A DNA stretch of 29,879 nucleotides from a virus. Of the stretch, positions 1 through 5,984 are shown piece by piece. The notes under the pieces are model-generated. The model ran no database searches. It saw only the letters and a program-made list of their open reading frames with translations, and was not told where the DNA came from. Where the stretch lies: positions 1-29,879 of the IMG/VR virus record IMGVR_UViG_3300032116_000966. One strand, written 5' to 3'. Position 1 is the stretch's first letter; every line of letters starts with the position of its first letter. The translations under genes were made by a program, and so were the position numbers.

Positions 1-714
1 CCGCAGATAAAGGACAGTTACAAGCGGTATCTCACAAAGGATGAAGCAGGCCGCGATGTAATTGCGGAAAACGCACCCCTGGAGGCAAAGTCCGCCCTGG
101 AAGACTGGATGCAGTACCGGGCGGACTTCGCCAGGAAGTTTCTGGAAAACCCCCAGGAAACCCTCGGCCCCATGGTCGAGAAACTCGCCCAGCAGCAGGC
201 CGAGAAGATCGTCCAGGACAGGTTCGAGACAGAGGCCAAGCAGCACTTCGTTACCGATGTCGAACAGTCCAACCGGGACTGGCTGTTTGATTCTGAAACA
301 GGCCAAGTGACACCTGAGGGCATGCTGGTACATAAGTACATTGACGAAGCCAGGAGTCAGGGAATCCAAGGCCCTGAGGCTCGTTGGAAGTACGCAGTGG
401 CGATGACCGAAAGGGACATGCTCGCCGCCGCGTTCGACCAGCAGCAAGCATCGTTTGCACAGCAGCAGCAGCAGTACGCGGCCCAGGCCGCCTACCAGCC
501 GCCGCCGCAGCAGGCGATGCCGGTTGCAGCGGAGCCCCCGCCGCAGCCGAAGCCTGACCTCGCACAGCAAAACATGGAGTACCTGAGACGAGAGGCTTCG
601 AGAAATCCGAGCCGCTCGGCTGGCACCCAACTAACCGACCCGAGAGCCCCGAAACCCAAAAGATCCTTCGAGCAATTCTTCCGCGACCAGGCTTCAGCAG
701 ACGGCCTGATCTAA
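1..714 (+). CDS. Probable capsid scaffolding protein (5' end missing)
   Basis: The frame is open from the first base of the window, so the N-terminus is missing; 237 residues are visible. The first 130 or so are charged and look helical. They are followed by a Gln/Ala/Pro-rich tract (bases about 430-560, with runs such as QQQQQ and PPPQQ) and a short basic tail ending RSFEQFF..GLI. A charged helical protein with a flexible Q/P-rich linker and a small C-terminal segment, directly upstream of the capsid gene, is the usual picture of a phage scaffolding protein, which shapes the prohead and then leaves. No sequence family was recognised, so the call rests on composition and position. Another internal capsid protein is possible. 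Confidence 0.5.
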   Translation, partial: PQIKDSYKRYLTKDEAGRDVIAENAPLEAKSALEDWMQYRADFARKFLENPQETLGPMVEKLAQQQAEKIVQDRFETEAKQHFVTDVEQSNRDWLFDSETGQVTPEGMLVHKYIDEARSQGIQGPEARWKYAVAMTERDMLAAAFDQQQASFAQQQQQYAAQAAYQPPPQQAMPVAAEPPPQPKPDLAQQNMEYLRREASRNPSRSAGTQLTDPRAPKPKRSFEQFFRDQASADGLI

Positions 715-739
715 AGAAGCAACCTGAAAGGGAAAGCAC

Positions 740-1855
740 ATGCCTTCGGCCACGGACTGGGCACGCAGTATTGGCACCACGATCATCAACTACCTCCGTG
801 AGGAGGAGTTGACCACGTTCCGCAAGTTCAAGGTGTTCTCGGCACTTGAGAACAGCGGCAACGTCGTGATGAACCAGGGTGGCCGTGGTCTCGACTGGCA
901 GGTTCGCTATCGCAACCAGCCTGTCACGGGCAACAACGGTGAGACCCCGCGCGTCTTCAGCAGGCAGAACCTCTGGGTCGATGCCCAACTCCCGTACCGT
1001 GGCTACCAAGTTACGGACAGCATCTACAAGAAGGAGATGCTGGAGAACCGTGGCCAGCAGGCCCTTATCAACGTGGCAGGCAAGATGGCCAGCCGCCTTC
1101 AGGAGTCGATGGAGCAGCACCTCGCCAAGGAGATCTACATCGACGGCAACGCCGCCGGTAACGAACTCCGCTTCCATGGCCTGGAGTCGTTCTTCGCCCT
1201 CAACGGTACGGTCAACATCGGTACCGGTGCCCAGCGTGCCGCCAACGCCGCCGACATGTTTGGCTTCCCGGCCGACACCTACGCCGGTATCAACACCGGC
1301 CTCGGTGCCATCGCCGGGTCGCAGGTCGAGGGCGTGTGGCCGAACGGCGTGGCCGACCCCGAGTACGACTTCTACAGCCCCATCGTGGTGAACTACACCT
1401 CGACGGCATTCGCTGGTCTGACCAACACCTGGAAGGACAACTGCGTGGTCGCCACCCGTGAGGCGATCCACCAGACCAAGCGGAATGACACGAAGGAGTC
1501 CGAGATCGACATGGTCCTCTTGGACCGCAAACTCTACATCGAGTACCTGAACAAACTGGACTCGAAGGAGCGTGTCATCGTCACCCGGACAAACGGCCTG
1601 AAGTCCTACGGCTTCAACGATGTGTTCGAGCAGGACGGCGTCGAGATCAGCACCGAGTACGCGGTCCCGTCGGGCTGCGGCTACGGGCTCTCCATCGCCA
1701 ACATGGAACTTCGTTGCATGGAAGGAAGCCTGATGACTGCTGAAGGCCCGTTCTACAACGAAGACCTGCAGTCCTATCGGTATGTCGTGAGCGTACTCGC
1801 CAACCTCAAGTTCCGTTCCCCGCGTAACTTCTTCAAGTTGGCGGCCATCGCCTGA
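740..1855 (+). CDS. Major capsid protein
   Basis: This 371-residue protein would build the icosahedral shell. It starts with an amphipathic helix (SIGTTIINYLREEELTTF), followed by charged and beta-rich segments (VMNQGGRGLDWQVRYRNQP), a helix (AGKMASRLQESMEQHLAKEIYIDGN) described here in parts only by its first and last residues A and N, and a C-terminus with beta strands (YVVSVLANLKF). Length, composition and layout fit HK97-fold coat proteins of tailed phages. The gene follows the scaffold-like gene by 25 bases and precedes a small decoration-like gene, the standard scaffold-coat-decoration order. A purine-rich AAAGGGAAAG lies just before the ATG. No maturation peptidase of the usual HK97 kind was seen nearby. 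Confidence 0.85.
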   Translation: MPSATDWARSIGTTIINYLREEELTTFRKFKVFSALENSGNVVMNQGGRGLDWQVRYRNQPVTGNNGETPRVFSRQNLWVDAQLPYRGYQVTDSIYKKEMLENRGQQALINVAGKMASRLQESMEQHLAKEIYIDGNAAGNELRFHGLESFFALNGTVNIGTGAQRAANAADMFGFPADTYAGINTGLGAIAGSQVEGVWPNGVADPEYDFYSPIVVNYTSTAFAGLTNTWKDNCVVATREAIHQTKRNDTKESEIDMVLLDRKLYIEYLNKLDSKERVIVTRTNGLKSYGFNDVFEQDGVEISTEYAVPSGCGYGLSIANMELRCMEGSLMTAEGPFYNEDLQSYRYVVSVLANLKFRSPRNFFKLAAIA

Positions 1856-1885
1856 ACCCAAAGCCCATAAGGAAAGACCAGACCC

Positions 1886-2413
1886 ATGAGCAATATCGAC
1901 TCCGATCCGTGGTTCAGCCGAGGCCAGACGCTGGGTGTCAGTTCGACCAGCGACGGCACGCACATCGTCGGCACCCCGAAGTGGTTCGTGGACGTTCACC
2001 CCCGGACTGGCGTTGTGAACAGCAACGCCCCGGTGAAGTGCATCGCCATGCGGAACACCTCGGGCGGTGCGATCCTCCCGGGTGCGGCCGTCAAGGCCAA
2101 GGCGTCGGCCCTGCTGTCCGAGGTGGACGGCTCGGCTGGCGTGAACGACATGGTGGTCGGCATCGCGGACGAGTACCTGCCTGCCGCTGGCGTGGCCAAC
2201 AACGACATCTTCTGGGTGGTCGTTGAGGGCCCGACGACGGCGACCACGGCTGCGACTTTCGCTGCGGCTGACCTGATCTCGTTCACGGGCGGTGCTGCTG
2301 TGGCCGCTGTGGCGAACAAGACGGCGGGGATCGCCCTGGCTGCTACGGCCAGCGGCAAGGTTCGGGTCCTGGTCGGCCTCGCCGGTCGGTCGGCCCGCGT
2401 CTCGTCTCCGTGA
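1886..2413 (+). CDS. Probable capsid decoration (head) protein
   Basis: A 175-residue protein rich in Ala, Gly, Val and Thr with many predicted short beta strands and almost no lysine after the first third. Segments such as GGAILPGAAVKAKA, MVVGIADEYLPA and WVVVEGPTTATTAAT look like the strand-turn pattern of small head-decoration proteins that cap the capsid lattice. It begins 30 bases after the capsid gene, with AAGGAAAG about 9 bases ahead of the ATG, and is followed by a strong hairpin, so capsid and decoration genes would be abundant co-transcribed products. The role is inferred from position and composition; no catalytic motif is present. Confidence 0.55.
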   Translation: MSNIDSDPWFSRGQTLGVSSTSDGTHIVGTPKWFVDVHPRTGVVNSNAPVKCIAMRNTSGGAILPGAAVKAKASALLSEVDGSAGVNDMVVGIADEYLPAAGVANNDIFWVVVEGPTTATTAATFAAADLISFTGGAAVAAVANKTAGIALAATASGKVRVLVGLAGRSARVSSP

Positions 2414-2439
2414 TCGTAAGAAGAATCAGAGGGACCACA

Positions 2440-2482
2440 CTGGCACCGTATTGGTGACGAGCCGTCATCAGTACGGTGCCAG
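2440..2482 (+). terminator. Long hairpin, probable Rho-independent terminator
   Basis: An almost perfect inverted repeat: CTGGCACCGTA (2440-2450) pairs with TACGGTGCCAG (2472-2482), and the inner arms TGGTGACG and CGTCATCA pair with one wobble around an AGC loop. A-T pairing can add one more pair outside. It is followed by TTTGTTTG. It sits just after the decoration gene and ends 9 bases before the Shine-Dalgarno of the next gene. The U tract is interrupted, so it may be a partial terminator or an RNA processing/stability hairpin that sets capsid mRNA apart from downstream message. Confidence 0.75.
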
Positions 2483-2501
2483 TTTGTTTGAGGAGGGCAG
2501 C

Positions 2502-2873
2502 ATGTACTCGGAACCATGTGTCGCCGCCAGCACCCCGATGGACTCCCTGGCCGCCAAGGTCAAGGCGTTCGTCATCGTCGCCAGCCTGAAGGCACATGGC
2601 GGCCTGACGCTGGTGGAGTTCGGGGAACTGTTCCTGGCCCTGATGCGGCTGGCCATCGAGACCGTTGATACGCTCGATACCGCCGGGCCGCTGAAGAAGG
2701 AGATGGTTCTTGAGGCCCTCGGTCACCTGTTTGACGAGGTGGCTGACAAGGCAGTGCCGATCTGGTTCTGGCCCTTCTGGGTCATCGCCAAGCCTGCCGT
2801 CAGGGCTTCGCTCCTGGCTGCTGCCTCTGGTGCTATCGAGGTGGTCCTGCAACTGGTGAGGAAGAACTCGTGA
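2502..2873 (+). CDS. Small protein with hydrophobic C-terminal half, function unknown
   Basis: The start at 2502 was chosen because AGGAGG lies 5 bases ahead of it and because upstream in-frame codons run through the hairpin and the previous gene. The product has 123 residues. The first half is helical and mixed in charge; the second half contains IWFWPFWVIAKPAV followed by a hydrophobic helix (SLLAAASGAIEVVLQLV) and ends in RKNS. This suggests membrane association or a hydrophobic packing surface. It opens a run of membrane or exported small proteins ahead of a papain-like peptidase, so a holin-like role is conceivable, but there is no family match to support it. Confidence 0.7.
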   Translation: MYSEPCVAASTPMDSLAAKVKAFVIVASLKAHGGLTLVEFGELFLALMRLAIETVDTLDTAGPLKKEMVLEALGHLFDEVADKAVPIWFWPFWVIAKPAVRASLLAAASGAIEVVLQLVRKNS

Positions 2874-3010
2874 TCGCCATCATCTGCATCGTCGCCGCCG
2901 CCGCCCTGCTTCTGTGGCCGGTCAAGCCCGAGGTGACGGAGGTTGTGCAGGAAGAGCCCAAGAAGCCAGCGGCCAAGAAGCCCAGGCCGCGTAAGGAGAA
3001 GAAGCCGTGA
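2870..3010 (+). CDS. 46-residue single-span membrane protein (GTG start)
   Basis: A small gene starting with GTG that overlaps the previous stop by 4 bases (GTGA) and whose own stop overlaps the next GTG in the same way. The product begins IAIICIVAAAALLLW, one clear transmembrane helix, followed by an acidic hinge (EVTEVVQEE) and a lysine/proline-rich tail (KKPAAKKPRPRKEKKP). The tight coupling on both sides and the clean helix-plus-basic-tail design support a real gene. Such small one-helix proteins occur as pinholins, spanin parts or membrane adaptors in phage lysis regions; which applies here cannot be told from sequence. Confidence 0.6.
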   Translation: MIAIICIVAAAALLLWPVKPEVTEVVQEEPKKPAAKKPRPRKEKKP

Positions 3011-3468
3011 GCGAGAAGGCCAGGCACTACGCTGCTGCCGTCCTGGGTGCGATTGCCGTCCTGTCTCTGGCGACACGCTCCCGGGCTCCGACCCCGGCCC
3101 CCGACGACAAGCCCGCTCGCCTGGTGCTGGCTGGCAAGTTCATCGGCCCCACGGCCTCAAGCGACGCCGCCGCCGTTTCAGCCCTGTGTGATGAGTTGGC
3201 TCGGATCATCCAGGAGGACGGCCAGAGCAAAGAACCCCGTCTGAAGACCGGCATCCAGTTCGATGACCTGCGGATCACCGCCCGTGACATGCGGATGCAG
3301 GGCGAGTCCATTGGCGACAGGCAGCCCAAGGCACGCGACGAGATCTGCCACTTCTTGAACGAGGCCGTGGGCATCAGCGGCGGGCCAATCAGCCCCGAGC
3401 AGCGGGCCAAGTGGGTGGACGCATTCTTCGAGATCGCGGGGGCTGCCAGCCGTGCCTCAGGAAAGTAA
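3007..3468 (+). CDS. Exported or membrane-anchored small protein, function unknown
   Basis: GTG start inside a GTGA overlap with the gene before; 153 residues. The N-terminus reads as a signal or anchor: basic start (MSEKARH), hydrophobic core (YAAAVLGAIAVLSLA) and a possible cleavage region near SRA. The rest is a soluble, mostly helical domain with several charged helices, e.g. ALCDELARIIQEDG, ITARDMRMQGESIG and ISPEQRAKWVDAFFEIAG. No catalytic motif was recognised. Its end overlaps the start of the papain-like peptidase gene by 17 bases, so the two are probably translationally coupled; it might be a partner, inhibitor or chaperone of that peptidase (inference only). Confidence 0.75.
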   Translation: MSEKARHYAAAVLGAIAVLSLATRSRAPTPAPDDKPARLVLAGKFIGPTASSDAAAVSALCDELARIIQEDGQSKEPRLKTGIQFDDLRITARDMRMQGESIGDRQPKARDEICHFLNEAVGISGGPISPEQRAKWVDAFFEIAGAASRASGK

Positions 3469-4507
3469 GAGCCTGTTCACAGCGAAGTCCGTTGCCACCT
3501 GGCTGCTGCTGATAGCAGTCGGGATGGCCGTCGCTGCATTCCTGTCGCAGCCAGCCCCGCAGCGTTTCGGCTACACCCCGAACCCGGACGGCACCAGGCA
3601 GTTCCTGTCCGAACTGGACAAGCCTCTGTTCTCGCAGGCAGGCGAGGAAGCCATCCGTGAGGCCAAGGGCAAAGACACGTTCTTGTACCGGTCAGCCTAC
3701 AAGGCCCATCAGGCAGTCTACGGACAGCCGTGGGTCGTAGGCCGACAGGGCATAGGTGACTGCGTGTCCTGGGGCTTCGCTCATTCAGCATGGATCGCCC
3801 AATGCGTGGACTGGGAGACTGGACGCCTGGCTAATCCCCCGCCATTCCCCAGCACCGAGAGCATCTATGGCGGAAGCAGGGTCGAAGCCAGGGGCAAGAA
3901 GCAGGCCGGGTACTCCGATGGCAGTTACGGAGGGGCCGCCGCCAAGTGGCTCCGGGACTGGGGTCTTATATATAGACAGCAGTATCCGGGGCACGACCTG
4001 ACCAAATACTCCCCGGAACGTGCAAGAGACTGGGGAAATTGGGGGAATGGCGGCCAAAACGACCAGGGCAAACTGGACCTGATCGCCAAGACCCACCCCG
4101 CCAAGCATGTGGCCCTGGTCAAGAACTTCCGGGAGGCTGCGGCGGCCATTGAGTCGGGTTTTCCGGTGGCCGTCTGTTCAGGTTATGGGTTCCGGTCTGT
4201 CAGGGACGAGCAGGCGTTCTGTGCCCCATCTGGGACATGGCAACACTGCATGGCCCTGGTCTCGGTGAGGTACGACCGGCCTGGTCTTTTGTGCTTGAAC
4301 TCCTGGGGTCCGTCCTGGGTGTCCGGGCCTAAGTTTCCGTCCGACATGCCCGAGGGCTCCTTCTGGATCGACGCCAAGGTGATTGACGGAATGCTCGCAG
4401 GAGAAGACTCGTTCGCCGTCGGCAGCATCGACGGCTTTGGGTGGCGAGACCTGCATCATGGGAACTGGCTCTCGCCCGCACCTCTTGCCTTCTCTGTCGC
4501 CCCGTAA
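3452..4507 (+). CDS. Membrane-anchored papain-like (C1-type) cysteine peptidase
   Basis: A 351-residue protein. Residues 13-31 (SVATWLLLIAVGMAVAAFL) form a transmembrane or signal-anchor helix. The catalytic pattern of papain-type peptidases is visible: Q99 and C104 in RQGIGDCVSWGFAHSA (papain has QGxCGSCWAF), H265 in TWQHCMALVSVRYD, and N283 in CLNSWGPSW, the classic NSWG..W signature. The order Gln-Cys-His-Asn and the spacing fit the papain fold. Seen in sequence: the motifs and the anchor. Inferred: peptidase activity on the outer or periplasmic face. The GTG start overlaps the upstream gene by 17 bases. Its neighbours are small membrane proteins, suggesting host lysis or envelope breakdown; virion maturation is the main alternative. 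A non-catalytic papain-fold protein is less likely because all key residues are kept. Confidence 0.85.
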   Translation: MPQESKSLFTAKSVATWLLLIAVGMAVAAFLSQPAPQRFGYTPNPDGTRQFLSELDKPLFSQAGEEAIREAKGKDTFLYRSAYKAHQAVYGQPWVVGRQGIGDCVSWGFAHSAWIAQCVDWETGRLANPPPFPSTESIYGGSRVEARGKKQAGYSDGSYGGAAAKWLRDWGLIYRQQYPGHDLTKYSPERARDWGNWGNGGQNDQGKLDLIAKTHPAKHVALVKNFREAAAAIESGFPVAVCSGYGFRSVRDEQAFCAPSGTWQHCMALVSVRYDRPGLLCLNSWGPSWVSGPKFPSDMPEGSFWIDAKVIDGMLAGEDSFAVGSIDGFGWRDLHHGNWLSPAPLAFSVAP

Positions 4508-4515
4508 GGAGTCCG

Positions 4516-4776
4516 ATGATGGTCACGCTCTCGAAGCAATCCCTGGCAATCGTCTGCGTGGTCTGCTTGTTGATCGGCTACCGGGCGGCCAATGAGGTCA
4601 CGCCGAGCCCGCACGAATCGCGGCCGATCCTGGCGGCCATCGTGAAGTTCGCCAAGACAGCCCTGTGGTTCGCGGCCTTTGCCGAGCCTGCCCCGAGGGA
4701 CCAGAGCCATCAGATCCAGTCCGTGCTTGTGGACGAGCAGGGGTACGCACACCTCAATCACGCAAGGGGGTGGTGA
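4516..4776 (+). CDS. Small membrane protein, function unknown
   Basis: The start was placed at the first of two tandem ATGs (4516, 4519), which follow AAGGAG at 4506-4511; the open frame extends further upstream but there it lies inside the peptidase gene. The second ATG has the better spacing (7 bases) and may be the one used. The product has 86 residues: an N-terminal hydrophobic helix (LAIVCVVCLLIGY), a second hydrophobic stretch (ILAAIVKFAKTALWFAAFAE) and a polar tail ending LNHARGW. It abuts the cysteine-rich gene downstream with no gap. Two hydrophobic segments in 86 residues would fit a small holin, but this is speculation. Confidence 0.7.
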   Translation: MMVTLSKQSLAIVCVVCLLIGYRAANEVTPSPHESRPILAAIVKFAKTALWFAAFAEPAPRDQSHQIQSVLVDEQGYAHLNHARGW

Positions 4777-5058
4777 ATGTGGGAGTTCCTGATTTGGGTG
4801 CTGACCTGGATGTCGTCTGACCCCAAGGCCATCGACACTGAGCAGCCCCGGGCCGCCGCCGCTGTGCGTGCCGCCTACGCCACCTTTGCCACCGAGCCGC
4901 CCCCGGCCCCAAAGCCTGCCGAGTGCGTCTGTGGCGGAACATGCAAGGACGGCTACTGGAAGCCAGACGGCAGAATCGTGCAGAAGTGCCCCTGCCCCGT
5001 GACCTGTAAGTGCAAGTCCGCCGGGAAGTGCCCGGACGGCCAGTGCCCAAAGAAGTGA
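4777..5058 (+). CDS. Cysteine-rich small protein, possible metal-binding or disulfide-rich
   Basis: 93 residues; the ATG directly follows the preceding TGA, with AAGGGGGTGG upstream. The first 12 residues are hydrophobic (MWEFLIWVLTWM), a possible membrane contact. A Pro/Ala linker (EPPPAPKPAE) leads to nine cysteines at residues 50, 52, 56, 71, 73, 77, 79, 85 and 90, in CxCxxxC, CxCxxxCxC and CPDGQC patterns rich in Gly, Lys and Pro. This could bind two zinc ions or fold by disulfides if exported. It closes the membrane-protein block that holds the peptidase. No named family was recognised. Confidence 0.75.
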   Translation: MWEFLIWVLTWMSSDPKAIDTEQPRAAAAVRAAYATFATEPPPAPKPAECVCGGTCKDGYWKPDGRIVQKCPCPVTCKCKSAGKCPDGQCPKK

Positions 5059-5085
5059 CGTAACGACGCCAAGGAACTTCAGATC

Positions 5086-5598
5086 ATGCCCTACCCAGAG
5101 AAATACCAGAACTACAAGAGTTTCGGGCCCCAGGACATGCCGCCCTTTCGGGAGGTCCCCCAGCAGCCGCAGGCCGCCCCGGAGAACGATGAGCAGCGAC
5201 TGGCATTCCTGTTCAGGATGCACTCGCAGACTCCGGGTTGGGGCAACCGTGCCGCCATGGAGATGCGGAATCGGGCGGGAGCCCAGGAGGTCCCCCAGCA
5301 GCCGCAGGCCGCCCCGGGGCCGGACATGCTCTCGTCAGAGGACCGTATCCGCAGGCTGCAGCAGGATGTGCGTGACTCTATGTACTCGCCCCCGGATCCG
5401 ATGCTGGAGGGCGTGCCGCAGTCCACGATGTCGGATGCAAGAGAAATGCTCGTGCCGCCGCCCAACCACATCAAAGTCCCGGATCTTCTGACGGGCGAGG
5501 AAGTGTGGCATCCCACTAAGAAGCGACAGCCATTGGCACGGGCCAATCCGAAGAAGTCTGCGCCGCCCAAGCGGAAGCCCGGGTACACGCTCGACTGA
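5086..5598 (+). CDS. Small proline/glutamine-rich protein with a duplicated motif
   Basis: 170 residues; AAGGAA lies 9-10 bases ahead of the ATG. Residues 34-67, starting NDEQRLAFL and containing GWGN.AAMEMRN.AGAQ, are nearly the same at protein and DNA level as residues 435-470 of the 642-residue protein at 25256. In this gene the motif sits between two copies of EVPQQPQAAP (residues 23-32 and 68-77), encoded by identical 32-base repeats. The C-terminal part is basic (KKRQPLARANPKKSAPPKRKPGY). The shared motif suggests both proteins bind the same partner, perhaps in the virion. Function unknown. Confidence 0.75.
   Translation: MPYPEKYQNYKSFGPQDMPPFREVPQQPQAAPENDEQRLAFLFRMHSQTPGWGNRAAMEMRNRAGAQEVPQQPQAAPGPDMLSSEDRIRRLQQDVRDSMYSPPDPMLEGVPQSTMSDAREMLVPPPNHIKVPDLLTGEEVWHPTKKRQPLARANPKKSAPPKRKPGYTLD
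5151..5182 (+). repeat. 32-base direct repeat, copy 1
   Basis: Perfect direct repeat beginning GGAGGTCCCCCAGCAG and ending GCCGCCCCGG, identical to 5286-5317. Both copies are in the same frame of the same gene and encode EVPQQPQAAP. They bracket the motif segment that has a near-identical copy at 26558-26665. Confidence 0.95.
5185..5286 (+). repeat. Motif cassette shared with the gene at 25256 (copy A)
   Basis: 102 bases starting AACGATGAGCAGCGACTGGC and ending GGGAGCCCAG. Apart from a two-codon indel and a small number of substitutions clustered in the middle, it matches 26558-26665. The first 27 bases are identical. The match includes third codon positions, so it reflects recent DNA duplication or gene conversion, not only protein conservation. 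Confidence 0.9.
5286..5317 (+). repeat. 32-base direct repeat, copy 2
   Basis: Second perfect copy of the repeat at 5151-5182, on the downstream side of the 103-base motif segment. The copies are 135 bases apart start to start, a multiple of three, so loss or gain of one repeat plus the segment by recombination would keep the frame. Confidence 0.95.
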
Positions 5599-5611
5599 CG
5601 CATGCACGCGA

Positions 5612-5634
5612 CCAGGGGGCAAGGAGGCCCCCGG
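5612..5634 (+). other. GC-rich hairpin with AAGGAG in its loop
   Basis: GGGGGC (5615-5620) pairs with GCCCCC (5627-5632), leaving the Shine-Dalgarno-like AAGGAG as the loop. It lies between two genes. The loop is about 22 bases from the ATG at 5649, too far to serve directly, and no T run follows, so it is neither a standard ribosome site nor a standard terminator. A small regulatory or stabilising role is possible. Confidence 0.4.
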
Positions 5635-5648
5635 CGCTCAACACTCCT

Positions 5649-5981
5649 ATGTCATCCATCATCCGGCAACTGCGACAGCAACTGGCCATGCAGCAAGAGA
5701 TTGCTCGCAGGCTCAATCGCCCCATCGACCTTGAGCAGATGGCGATGGACAACGAGGACTACGCCCGCAGCATGATCGAGCAGAACGAGAACTCCCTCGT
5801 GCCTCTCGACCCGCAGATGATAAAGGAACTCTACGGCTTCATGGACGAGCCCATGCCTGCCGACATGGCCATGGACGACATGTACCGAAAGGGCATCCAG
5901 GAGAAGTTGAAGGCCGCCAGGGAAGGCGGCGGAGTCGCCTCGGCCCCCATGATTCGATCTATCATGCAGTTAGACAGGTGA
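5649..5981 (+). CDS. Small helical protein, function unknown
   Basis: 110 residues, Met- and Gln-rich. The N-terminal half is a probable helix (IIRQLRQQLAMQQEIARRLN), and the middle holds acidic Met-rich stretches (LYGFMDEPMPADMAMDDMY). No other in-frame start exists between the preceding stop and 5649, and no good Shine-Dalgarno is at normal distance. It lies just before the zinc-finger/terminase pair. Composition resembles small phage assembly factors, but nothing specific can be assigned. Confidence 0.65.
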   Translation: MSSIIRQLRQQLAMQQEIARRLNRPIDLEQMAMDNEDYARSMIEQNENSLVPLDPQMIKELYGFMDEPMPADMAMDDMYRKGIQEKLKAAREGGGVASAPMIRSIMQLDR

Positions 5982-5984
5982 CGC

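Noticed and set aside
251-1999. Long antisense open frame of 582 codons across scaffold and capsid genes
   Set aside because: It is opposite genes with clear structural-protein features, its product is rich in Val/Leu/Gly/Arg/His without domain structure, and such frames are expected opposite high-GC3 genes.
2292-2501. N-terminal extension of the small gene at 2502
   Set aside because: It would overlap the decoration gene and translate the hairpin; AGGAGG correctly spaced before the ATG at 2502 decides the start.
5602-5775. Out-of-frame open stretch starting at ATG 5602 within the hairpin region
   Set aside because: It overlaps the gene at 5649 in another frame, has no ribosome site and gives a Ser/Arg/Cys-rich product typical of a shadow frame.
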